Below are positions 50,599 to 62,900 of a stretch of DNA of 64,000 nt, piece by piece. Each line of letters starts with the position of its first letter. Position 1 is the stretch's first letter. Both the position numbers and the translations under genes were made by a program. A model generated the notes under the pieces. It saw only the letters and a list, made by a program, of their open reading frames with translations, made no database searches and was not told where the DNA came from. Source of the stretch: Echinococcus granulosus (Eukaryota; Platyhelminthes; Cestoda; Cyclophyllidea; Taeniidae); contig NW_020170381.1 of NCBI RefSeq assembly GCF_000524195.1, positions 3,612,642-3,676,641 on the forward strand. The letters are read 5' to 3'.

Positions 50599-50652
50599 GC
50601 ATTCGTCAGCATTACTAAACATTCCCACAAGCGCAGGACTCACCGCTGCCAT
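50207..50652 (-). CDS. Possible 5' end of an unidentified gene
   Basis: On the minus strand an ATG at 50652 opens an 18-codon exon (MAAVSPALVGMFSNADEC) ending in a strong GTGAGT donor at 50598. A following small exon at 50207-50235 begins in phase 0 after a pyrimidine-rich acceptor and ends in phase 2 at GTGAAT, adding YDKIAEVQD. A further candidate lies near 49155-49246. The family is not recognised and the 3' end was not found. The first exon is the best-supported part. Confidence 0.3.
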
Positions 50653-50666
50653 GGAGCCGTGGTGCT

Positions 50667-50683
50667 ATCACTCACTCACTCAC
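50667..50683. repeat. Short CACT tandem repeat
   Basis: About four ACTC units just upstream of the possible start codon at 50652 (minus strand). Confidence 0.7.
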
Positions 50684-53600
50684 ATACACTCAAAGTGATG
50701 CAATGGCGCTGTCATCCCAAAAGTCGATTGGAATCGTCGGAAGCCACGCTGCAACGGTGTGCTTCCTTACACTAATCATTCACCCCGCCTCACATTCTCG
50801 CACCATAGGAAGTGGTAAGCAGTGTGAATGGAGGAAAGTGTGCTTCAAGACAATCAATTGGGTGTGCATTAATCATGTGTGAGGTACCATTAAGGGAGTA
50901 AATTATCGCTATAGCCCAATGTTTCCACAAAAGGGATGGAGGAGAACCGTATTGAGTCGAGAGCTCAAACTGAAAGGTGGCGCTCACCCCAGTGAAACGT
51001 ACCGTGCAGTCTCCTCAGATGGATCTTAAGGAGAAAGTTACTTATTCTAAGACTCTCATAATGCTCGCATCTGTAATAGTTTTAATCAAATCCACAGCCA
51101 TTTTATATCGATAATTTTACCGAGGTCAATTACAAGTCGAATGCTCTCCCACCATTTTATGGCTCATCCATCAAAAGGATCTTATCAAATCTTAATACTA
51201 CACCGTTTATAAGTACAAGGAAAAGTGAAGCAAACTGAGGGCATAGGATGTGCGAAACACCGTTTGGTTAAATTAGAGAATGACAGACATATGGATGAAA
51301 CCTAATGCTTTTAAATCAGCTTTTCGGTCTAAATACCGGAGCTTTTGTTGCCATCTTTTAAACTGTAAAGCAAAAAATCATATTACCACTGAAAAGACTG
51401 AAAAGATAGAAGAGCGAAGCCCAAAGTAGAAGTACCATAGCCTCTGCGAATTCAAACACCATTATTTAGTGCGACAAACAATTATGAAGGAAATGGGTGT
51501 GAGTTTTAAGTGTTATATGGCTCATTTTTGCGTAGGCTGTTCTGTCTGTGCTCTATCTGCGCTGAAAACTCACTTGTTTTTCAAAAAGCGGTTAATATAC
51601 CTGCATAGTAATTACTAGATGACTAATAAGTTAGGCAATTATGCCAGCTTAGAAAATAATTTTTAATGGTTTTAAAGTCTGCAAGTTTCTTTAGGCTATG
51701 TCCTGTGTACCTTTCAAATCACGAACCCGGAAGATATCAGCAGACAGGACTGAGGATTTGCCTCTATTTTGCTTTTGTACAGCCACTAAAATAGGTCATT
51801 TTCTCGGCAACAATATTACATTAGCAGCAAATCGGGTGGTGATCTGGTGTAAGCTGACAGGAAATATTACTTCCATTTTGTGGAATTGCTGCGAAATGTT
51901 CAACAGGTTCTGTACGGATGTAGAGACAGTCAAGTGCTGAATGGTCGCAGCTATCGAAGATTGAACCTCCTTACTAGCCTAAATCTTGGGAAAAAAGTTG
52001 AAAAAAAGCACCGTATTTGCCATTTAGACAACAATGTGTATGACTCAGAGGGGCAAAATCGAGCTAAAACCAAAATTATGAAGTACTGTGTTAAACGGAG
52101 CGTGACGAGAATAAGATACATCACACGAGGTGATGCCGAACCGCCGCAAGTTCTCGTAGTCTGACATATGCAACGCCAAATTAGGTGCGTTGGGTGATTT
52201 GCAGAAAGGTGAAACTCTCTGTTTTTTTGAGTTGGTAAGCTATTGCTGATAAAGTGGCCACGGCGCATTTGCGTCGTCCCGTGCAGGTTATTAGCCAGCC
52301 ACCCCCGTCTTTTGAACGGGGTCGCGTGGGCGCCGAGGGAGGTGAAAACATCCGCGCGCTAGCCCATGCGAAGTGATAGGGAAATGTCCAAAATGGCTTA
52401 GTTACTAAAAGTGAAACTTACAAATACTACCCTTAAATTCACTTCTCCCGTCTAGACAACCAACTTGGATAAAAATTATTGATCAATTAGCTTACAGAAC
52501 CCTCTTGCAGGATCCGAACTAGAGCTTTTGATACCTGGACCCAACAAGCGAAGCATTCTCTGTGTTGACGGATTACTTTATGCATGCCCATTAACAAGTT
52601 TTCAGTAAGGAACAGGAATAAACTAGGTGTTTTACAAAAAACATAGCCCAACATATTCGAAATGTCTGTCATACAAAGGCTATTTCTGATCCCACATAGT
52701 CCTTACTGCACTACAAAGAATTTTACAAAATTTCTGGAATGTAGTATCACACTTAAGGCACCTCTTACTACCTTTCTCTCCCTATAGACAAAGTTAGCAC
52801 ATTAAATTCCTTGTGTTCGCACGCTATTTTTCCCCAGATGTAATCATTTACGAGTTCCACATCATCATCTTGAGGATTGGCGGTAGAAAGAGAACACTGG
52901 TTTCTCAAAGAGTCTAAAAAGGAGTTGGCAGCTTGGTTTGAATTTTTACTTTAATCAAGTTGTTCTCCCTAATTTCGATTTATATGGCATTTATCAGAAA
53001 TAAGTTTCAGCCGTTGGCGGTTCCTTTTCGTTGAATCCTCGTTTTCGCTTTTCAGAGCCATAAATTCCGACAGTAAACAGTAAATTAGCTTATTCGCTAT
53101 TCAAGGGAAGGATATCATGCACTTTGGAGCCTTATCACACCAAAAGTTTAGGAAGTGGGTGACTGAAAAGCACTTTACTACACGGTAGTACACACCTCTT
53201 CCCTCAACGTCCTTTTAACAAAGGACATTGAAGGAAGGGGTCACACAGTGCCAAGGAAAGAAAGCGTCCTCTCCGTGATGGACAGAAACCACTGTGTTTA
53301 TATGCACGTTTGTAAGTGCGCACTACTACGGCGGGAGTGAAGACACACAAGGCTAGTCTGTCTCCTTCGTCCTGTGTTCGTGTATGCAGTTCCAAACCTC
53401 GATCCTTGTGCTAAGGCCTCGAAGGTTGCTCGGCGCTTGACAATTAGAATTGCGCTATTCTCTAACCACCATCCTACTTGAATCCCTGACGCTTGGCACA
53501 AAATTCCGAGGAGAAATATGTGTTCTCCTATTGACTGCGTATGAACAATCAACGTAACGCGATTGACAGATTGACTGGACAAGTAGGTGTTTCTTTTGAT

Positions 53601-54413
53601 CAGCCGGCAAATCACACTAGAGAGGCAACTCATCTTTGCTCACCGAGAGCGGAAGCTTTCTACGAAGGTGGTGGAGATTGGTCAGTTACCTCAGTGATGA
53701 TGACAAAACAAAATCGGGGTGTGCTGTGCAGAACTGCGCTTAGGTGAAGGTGTTGTGTCTTAAATTTAATGCATGGGTTACCAGAATTACAATCACGGTA
53801 ATTTAATTTTGAATGTGACGCTGATGACTGCAATGCGCGAGCGATATGTGATCACAGTTATTCCCTTTCATAAAATAAAAATAGCTTGAATATTCTGAAC
53901 TCCAATTATGACATTCAAAATAAAACTGAATCGGCGAAGTTCGACAATGGCTAACAAAAGGAGACTTATGAACCAAGCGTCTTTCATCCAGTGTTACTTA
54001 AAGATTTTGTCCTATTATACCTTACTGTCGATACAATTAACAATAATGGACTCGTTTTTATAAAGAGTTGCATGAATTCGAGCTGGAAGTTACACTTAAT
54101 AAATTTGCGACCAGTGTCACATATGCGTGACACCCCAGTTTTCTAACCCAATTTTGACAGTTTATCGAAATCAAAAAAATGAATATACTAAATCCTAAAT
54201 CACAAGCAGAGTGGTTTAATTTAGAGCAGCGATTATATTTAAGAGTTCTTGATCAGAAGGCAATTTTACTTTTTTACATTTGACCAGCACTGTCTTAAAT
54301 GGAACAACGTAACCTCTGGACTTTGTGGTCGGTTTGCCCTGAAGGCTTTATAATATTGTGTTATACGGTTATTCTAAGGCATGTAAATTTGTTGCATTCT
54401 GGGATGTTTGTCT
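50684..54413. other. Intergenic, one GC-rich exon-like patch
   Basis: Mostly AT-rich with overlapping open frames on both strands at 51698-52268 and 53204-53747 that carry no motif. The exception is the GC-rich open frame at 52239-52376. Confidence 0.4.
52239..52376 (+). other. GC-rich open frame, possible terminal exon
   Basis: Forty-five codons end at TGA 52376. The last 30 follow a good acceptor (cgtgcag at 52286) and have coding-like composition (PPPSFERGRVGAEGGENIRA). It stands out from its AT-rich surroundings. No upstream exons were found and the product is not recognised; it may also be a repeat fragment. Confidence 0.25.
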
Positions 54414-54608
54414 TGTGACTTGGGACTTCCCTAAAGACTGTAGGAGGCAGAGTATCCGGACCGGATGTGTACTGTCGGCATACAGAAGGGCTGGGGGCTA
54501 CTGCTATGGCCCAGGGACCGGGCCCGCCCAGGCGAGGGTACAATCAGTGGAGTCCCAAGTGGCCGGTTATTAAAGTCGATAATTAAAACGAGCAATTTAA
54601 GCATTATG
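54414..54608 (-). mobile_element. LTR-like repeat, inverted copy
   Basis: On the minus strand it contains GGGCCATAGCAGTAGCCCCC, CAGCCCTTCTGTATGCCGAC and CTACAGTCTTTAGGGAAGTC, all shared with the family. The ends are degraded (CAAGTCACA in place of a clean CTACA), so the borders are approximate. Confidence 0.5.
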
Positions 54609-56953
54609 ATTATGATTTATTTTGACATAAATTGACCTGCTACTGCATGCAGTCAATGCAGATTGTCGATCCATAGCCAAAGAAGCTCGATCTTAGTTCT
54701 CATTCTGCATTAGTGATGCGATCTACTTGACTCGTTTAATTCACTTCGAAATTTTTATTAATTTAAGGAAGTACTGTTTACTCTGCTGGGAGGTGCACGC
54801 AACTGTGACAGGTACTGGTGGATATTGAGCCAAGTTTTATTACCTTTTCAGCATAGTTTGATAACGCCTGACAGGTTTTTTTTTGTGGGAAAAAGCCGAA
54901 GAAAGCTTCAAGCTCCAAGCGCGCAAACACTCTAATAAATACTAGAACGAAACAGTTAGTAAATACACCTAAGCGTTTAAATCTGCCTCTTTTGGCTAAA
55001 CTAATAGTTAAACAGGCTAGTATTAACGTGCTCTAGTGCCGTGTATTTATTGTGCTAAATATCATTACCAAAATTTCAACGCGTCTCCTAGAATGGATAG
55101 GCCTAGAGCCCACTCCGAGTTGTCAGAAAATCTGTACACTGTTCCTCCACAACTATTATAGTCGGCAGCTGTGAAATTACTTCCCTTCACGATTTGAATT
55201 CTAGCTTAATCAAAATTAGGAAGTAACCTGACATTGTTCCACATCTTTCAGTCTTGAGTTTATGTTTTCTTGCTGACTGCTTAGCCTCATGTGAAGGATG
55301 GGTTAGTGCAACAGCAATCAAATTAAGCAGTTTCACACTTTTCCGCAAAAACTTTTCTCTCTGTTACCAATATCCACGTGCAAGGGGACACAAGCAATGG
55401 GTGTGGAGCGTCATGTGGCAAATGGAAGAGGTTGTTGCCCTTCATGCATCCTTTGTTGGGATATCCGTCATGTGCACACAAAAATGATCATCTTCATAAA
55501 CTAGCAAATTTATGGAAAAACACAACAAAAAAGTAGGAAAGAATGGATGCTGCCAGTTAGGCTAGTCAACGCCTAAGCTCTTTATTTTTTGAGCAAGTCA
55601 CGATTGCAAAACCCTAGGTTTACTTCGGTGAGTGGGGCGTTTCGGCGATTAATGGTAAATCCTCTTGTCCTAGTAAAAAAACTGTTTTTGTACTCAGGAT
55701 CGAGGTTAATGGATCACATGCCGACAATGCGTTTCTGAATTTCCGACTAAATTACCACACTTATGTAAACGGTAAAATACTTTCGAAGAGGGAAATGTCG
55801 CATGTTTTAAACCTACTTGTTATAGCTTTTAGACGATAGTGCTTCCAAAACTTTTATAAATAATGAAACGGTATTTTTTGTCGAAAAGATGTGTGAATGT
55901 CGGATTAATACATTTATTCTCATGGAAGGAAAATGAAGGGACTGTCAGGTTTTGGTTACAATACCCAGAATAGCCACTGGATGCCAACGAAATTGAATGG
56001 TTTAGTAGTTTACGCGCAGAGTATGTGGTGTCCTAGGGTGCACACTTCAGTTAACGAAACGACAGGGATTTTTGTCATTCCAGTCCATTTCCCGATACGA
56101 GCTGTGTCTGTCAGTGTGGATGTCCTAAATGTTATCTTACCTGCCTAACTCATGACGTGAAAATCAACTCTGAATCAAAATGAAAACTACAAGATAATCT
56201 TGTACTTAGGCTAATGAATTATGGCAGAATTTGAATGAAGCCTGGGTACCATGTGAGACATAAAGTGCGTTTTTTGCTTTTAAGGTAAAACTTCAAGCCG
56301 GACAAACTTAAAAATACCTTATAAAGTACTGAAAATCATCAAACAGGATGACAATCGACTAAGAAGTAGCTTAATTTCAAGCTGCCTGACTAAGGTATCC
56401 ATAGAGGGCAAATGAACTCGACGCAATTAGTGCGCATTATAATGCCCCTTAAAATTCGTAAACAATCACTATTAACATGGAATTATTCTGTAATATTATT
56501 GATCTACTGATCCGGTGATGTTCCAGTTATTTATGACAAATTTTGGCGAAAATTAGTTTTTACAAGAACAAGTTTTAACCCATACAATCCAAAAACCTTC
56601 TCTAAATAATTACAACTCTTGAATTTGTTTGGTTAAAAGGATGTACACTTGATATACGAAAACAGCATTTACTTCCTCTTCCCCTACCTAGGTCTTGTTT
56701 ATAAAGTAGCCTACTTTTTAGTAGGCATTTTTACAGAATTACAGAACAGACCATATAAAATTCTTAAATGTCATTATCCCCTGTGAAGTTTCATCACCTT
56801 AAGCCTAAGGCTTAGCAATTGTGAATAATAAAATTAATGTGGTCCTTACAAAAAAGCTAACACAAATAACGTCTTAGAGGATAGCCAGACCTGTCTTACT
56901 CTGTTACATCTGCACTTGGCTCTGGCGGTTTGTTTAGCTGGGCCGGGACTCAC
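54609..56953. other. Intergenic or unrecognised 3' part of next gene
   Basis: No feature is supported. Because the minus-strand gene at 56954-64000 has an unfinished 3' end, its last exons may lie here. Confidence 0.4.
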
Positions 56954-59900
56954 TGCGTGAATTAAACCGCCCCCCCGGCCTCAACTTGCCAAACACCACC
57001 CTGGCGCCCTTCACTATGCCACATCTGTAGTGCTTTGTTCAAGTACTTATATCCCAACCTTGATCGCTGCCCATTTTCTATTAAAAGACACTTTTGGCTC
57101 AGAGCTGGATTATAAGAAAAGTTACTAGCTGCCGTTGAGAGATGCATTTATTTCAAAGAGTCAGAACCAGGTCCGTAAAAAGACTGGCAAAAAAATTACA
57201 AAGTGGTAAACAACATAAGAAAGATTGCCACAGATAACCCAAGAAAACCTGTAACGCAGAAGGTAGAAGGCAAACTTACCTACTGAACTCAACGAAAAAC
57301 GGACGCTTGATCTTACTAACAATCCGTAGGAAATCGGAAATTGACTAAGGCACAATTAATTTTCAGTTCTGTTTAGCCTAATTCTGATTTGCCAGATTTA
57401 CCTGATTATTGATTTCCCGTATATCCATATCTGGAAGGTAAAGTGGGAGGCGAGAGCTACTCAGAACACAGCATTGAGGCAGAGACCGTCAATTTTCACC
57501 CATTCTTTTGAGAAGGTTTTGGAAACGCTTCACAATCCTTGTATCAGATTTTGAGGATTTAAAGCTAGCAACTCTTCAGATGCGGAAGTGATACCTTTTT
57601 AGTGGCTGCACACGATCACCTCCACAGTTTTCCTCGTCAACATGGAAATAAGGGTAATAGACATAGCTCGGGCTATTTTCTGACAATTCTAGATGCATTT
57701 CTATGTTGAGAAAGCAGAAGTAAATGGATCTACCTCGAAATCACAATGTTTGCTAGTCTGCTTGAATTCTCACAATGCCTTAACAATTTATGATTAAATA
57801 GGTTATGGGAAAAACTTAAGCCCAATCCCAAAAGAACTGCACTAGATGCTCTAGGCTTAAGAGACTAAATAACAGGACCTATAAAAAAAGCAATTATGTG
57901 CATTATACTTGGTTTCGGGGGTTAAAAATAATATTCTCGGCATTATAGTTCCCCTTAATGTTTTAGCGTAAATTAAATAACTTACTATAGTGGTAGAATG
58001 TAAAAAGACAGTTTGGCAAATAAGTACTTTAGCCTTATAATATTTGAATGAAATATTTCAACCCAACTACCTTTTTAAGTAGTGAGTTCCATTGCACAGA
58101 ATAGCTTAGGTGATTCTGTTTTGCTTAAAAGGCAAAATTCAGCAAGGTATCTGTCTTAGGGCCTTGCCAATTCATTTCGTATGACTAAGTGATTATGAAT
58201 CCGGCTCGACTACCTCAGGCATTCAACTCATTTATTGCATAATTCTGCATGAAGTTGCGAAAGAATGACAATCATCCACTAATGCAGCACTGGTGGAGAA
58301 ATTAAGTTTTGATGCAATCATAACACAATAAATCATTGACACAAATCTCCATGGGTTCCGTTTGTTTATCGTGAAATAATTTTGTACTACAATAAAATTC
58401 GGCCTAATGAAAAATGAATTTCACTAATTCGTGCCAACTTACGTGAAGGTACATTTCGTTATAGGGAGGTCTTTAAAGGTCAAGCCAACTGAAAGTAGAA
58501 ACAAAAGCAGCAAGACTTTAAGCACATTGATAGAAAGGAGATGCAATTTTGGCACAAAAGGGTAGCCTAATGCCTTTCTTAACTCCTTTTTCTCACTGTG
58601 CTTTATTTAGAATAAAAACTCGACCACTCTAATAGTACTTGTCTGCAGACAATATAGGCGAGTGCAGTGGCGACAGTGACGATGACATCTTATGAGGTGG
58701 ACGAGATGACAGGCTAAAGTACTTTGCAAGCCAAAGCTAGACGAGGCCCTTGTTCTTATGACTTATGCACTATATCTAGAAGACAGCTGAGAAAGACCCG
58801 TCGGTTGGACGCAGTCACTGCGCAATCCGGTATCACAATACGCAAGTAGCAGAGCTTAGAAAGGGAAAGAGGAGGCGACTAAAGCAAGAAAACAAGGCGT
58901 TGGAGAATGAGTGATGGGTTTTATTATCTGGTCGTCGTCTATCCTCTTCCTTCAGTTCTAATCAATTTCGGTAAATTAGCCAGTTGCGTAAAAATCGTCA
59001 TGATCAAGCAAAAAGGGTATCATGTTATTTACTTTTCCCCCTTTTGGAAAAAGAGGAGGATATTAGGATAATGCACATCAAGACAATGGCTCTAAATACT
59101 CTAGTACGAAAATGATGAGCGGCGTGTCCTGAGCTGGTGTGATCATAATATTTCATTCTATCACTTATGCAGGATGTTCATATGGTCATTATTGACATTT
59201 TGCTGTTACTTTCTGTGCAGGATTAACACACCGAGATTTGGAAAATGATTTTGCTATAAACTAGAGTTGCAATAAACATCAACTGCTTCCTGTGTGATGG
59301 CTGAGGCTAAGCCTATTTCTGAAACCTGGTTTTACTGAATGTCGAACAGTGGTTAAAATTGTAGGATTAAACATTTCACAGTAGCATTTGGGTTTGCACT
59401 GGAGACCCTCATTCAAGGTGGTTATCATTCCGCTTTTGAAAGTCGGCGCCGAAATATCCTGATCAACAATTTACGATAAAAAGGTTGCCCAAAAGTGCCA
59501 TGACAGTGTTGACAATGCAGAGACAGCAGAAATCTGCTTTTGTGTGTGCTAGTCTTTTAAACACGATGTCTCACGAATTCGATACTAAGGGATTAGTGGT
59601 ACGATAATTCACACGATCTCGTAAACATGTTTTCACAAACTTGATTTTGTCCTCTATTTCGATTTACTCGAATGATGCTTTCAATCGGAAATGCCAATCA
59701 TTCACCGATTTCCCTAGCAGCTCACAAAAGTGATCTCAACCTGTATGTTGATGGTTAAAACAAAGTAGATGGAGATGCATCGCAGTAGTGTGGAAACTAA
59801 GTAATGAATCAGATAAAATTGCATTTTATGTGATTTATTGAATTCCAACTCTAATTATTTGTTTCGAGACTTTCCATCCACTACAATGTCTGTCTATCAA

Positions 59901-62900
59901 ACTGGGTGTAAAGGGGCTGAAGCTATGTTAACCGATATGAAAAGTGAAGAAACAACCACTAAAGCCATTAAAGTAGTACTTGAAGACCACTTAGAAGAGT
60001 TTGGAGTTCGTCGTCGCAGCCTCTATGGATACTTGTTAACCCAGAAGAACGGCTCGGGTGGCAACATGGACTGGCAGGAATCGAAACGTCTGCAGTCAAA
60101 TCATTCTCCATCACATCATGAAAGCACTTATAACGTTTCTAGCATCCTTCTTCCACATGCATGTTTTCCCCTAAACCTTAATTCTGGAAGCCAAGTTCGT
60201 CAGCCATGAGTACTTGGAGGGAGACTTGAACGAGGGTAAAAGCCAATTCATGGGGGAGGCACACAAGTGATTAAATAATCTGATAGAATCCATGACGTCG
60301 ACAATGAAGATATTAGCAATGCATGATAAAAATCAAGAATAATAGTAAATTTAGTAAAACTACGCCCTTTTAAAAAGTATTAAAATTCCATTCGCACAGT
60401 GGGCAACAAAAAACCCCTATTACACCGGCAATTTGAACTGCTCGTTGAGGGAAAAAGTGCTTTAAAGGAGACGGTACTCACAGCATACGATCGACAGCCT
60501 CCAATGCATAGAGTTCATCAGAACCAGAGATGGTAGCGCTAAAAGTTACACCGATGACCAATTGCACAACGCCTTTGTCCTGTAACACAGAAAAATATTA
60601 GCAAATCAGTTTCCCCAGCAAAGTCAGTCAAGGATGCGCTCAGTAAAAAAAAGTGAAAAGAGATCTCGGTCTTCGCGACTGGATGAGACCGCAATCAGAT
60701 GAAAGATTGATACCTTCTCTACTTCTTGTCGAGGAGATACATGAAACAATTCCAGAGCTACCATCAAATCGTTAAAGTTCGGTGAGAGTATGGTAGTCCA
60801 GGTAAAGGAGACATTACCCCACTGTTTCAGGCTCTGTCACAGGTGTGGACGTGCTGGAACCAGCGCAGGCAATTTTGCTTATTTTGCAGTCAGCCAGAAA
60901 TCTGATGCGAGTCCGACATTTTGAAGTTCGAGAGCTTGAAAGACCCGGTCAACTGAAACTTGCATTTCTTGATATGCAAACTCGATCCTAGGTTAAAAAA
61001 ATCTCGACATAACGCCTGCTTAAAGTTATTTAGCCGTGCCCATGAGCCGCAGACCTATCAAATCTGTGACACCTGTGAAGGTGGTATAGCCAAAAGAATT
61101 ATCCACAATCTTCTCTTTTTTTGCTAAAGGCACATCTTCTTAACCTTGGCTCTGAATGATATTTGTGTGACCAGTCTACAAATGATGTTGCAGGAAGAAT
61201 TCTCTTATGCCCAATTTGTATAGAATGCCCAAGCAGTCGATACTTTCAAAGTGACGATGCACAATTTCAAAGGTGTTCTAAACGATCGCTAAAATGCATA
61301 AAATATTTACTTATTGTTGCATTATTAGTTAAAAGAGAGAAATATGATTTTTATGGACTAATGTAGCTGAGTTTACGTTTACAACGCTACTTTGATCAGA
61401 AAGAAATATACCCAAGAAAAAAATTGAGTTGTGATACGGATTAACGACAGAGTCTTGAATTTTTCCAGAATTCAATCTTACTGTTATTGGCTTCAGTAAC
61501 AAACTTCGGTCCTAATTAAGGTTGAGCCTAATATTCCGGAAAGGAATCAGATTTTGCTTCTCAGATGATGGTTATAGCGATTTTGATTTGTAGGTTGATA
61601 GAATTTGGCAAACAGTAAAGTCCACAACTTATAAGCTGTGGTGCCATCATCTTACTTTGTTTAGTAGAGAATAAGTGAATATGGTTTAATAAATAGCCTG
61701 CCAAGAAGCACAGGCCGGAAGTCAGCATGCAAAACATCTCCTTTTAATGAAATTGGCAAATGCTCATTGGGGAAACTAACCCAGACAAAATCCTACTTCA
61801 CCTGACTTTAAAGTTGAGTAGGTTAATCGCATATAAAATTCCGGTTTAGTGAAAGTAATCAAAAAGTATTGATGTTCTGCATAAACCTAGCAAGGGCAAC
61901 AGAAACATCAAAGCATTTCTAGCCGAAATCGACCTTTTGTTAGGACCCTTGTCCTCTTCAGACCCACAAGATGTGAGTAGTATCAGGTGTCCAAAGAAGT
62001 TCACGTGAATTTTTGCATGATATGCTGTAATAAATTCTCAAAACTTGAAGACTCGCAAAATTCCATCGCTTTTATACAAAATGAGACATTATTATGCATC
62101 AATCTACCAGCGCTCCTCATCCCTCTCTGCACTATTTTTTGTAATTTGGAATTCCCACGCAATATGGGTTAAAAACCTGATGTCATTTAAGCTAGTCTGT
62201 TCTGGAAGCCTAAAGTTAACTCCAAAATGGTGGACTTCCCGTCAGAAGTGATGATCAATCACTCAAAAGTGGAGCTATCACCATCAGAAAAACCCCCATT
62301 CTTGATAATAACGAAGCACTATGTATTGCTGTCGGCGCAGTAATTCGAAATGAAAACCAATTAGTTGTGGGTAAGACCAGTCTATCTACTCGATACAACT
62401 CTAAATCGTACAACGAAACTTTTCCACTAACGACTAGAACAGCAAAAATTATTCAGCCAGTCGAAAGAAGGTTTTAGTATTATTCTTAAGAGGCAGCGCA
62501 AGACCTCATACCGCGAAATTTATCCGTGGAAAGGTGAACTCTTTAAGATAGAAGATAAGGGAGGTACAGCCCATCCAAGGGATTATCACCCCCTCTTGAC
62601 ATTGGACAAGCATGTATGAAACGGATTAGGCGCCTGAAGAAGGGGATTGGGATAGAAACGAAGGTAAATGGTTAAAAGTAGTACGTTTTCTTGGAATCTA
62701 GAGACACAGTGCTTTATAAACACGAAACCGGTAATGCCGTTTAAATCAACTAATGTAATATTTTGGAGATTGTTTTGAAAACAGTCACCAACCTATCTGG
62801 ATGAAGTTTAATAATTTTTCCAGGTGTCGATTCACGTAAGTTAAAGAGGCTACAAACTTCATCAAATGCAACTCATACATTTACTTATACGACATCGGAT

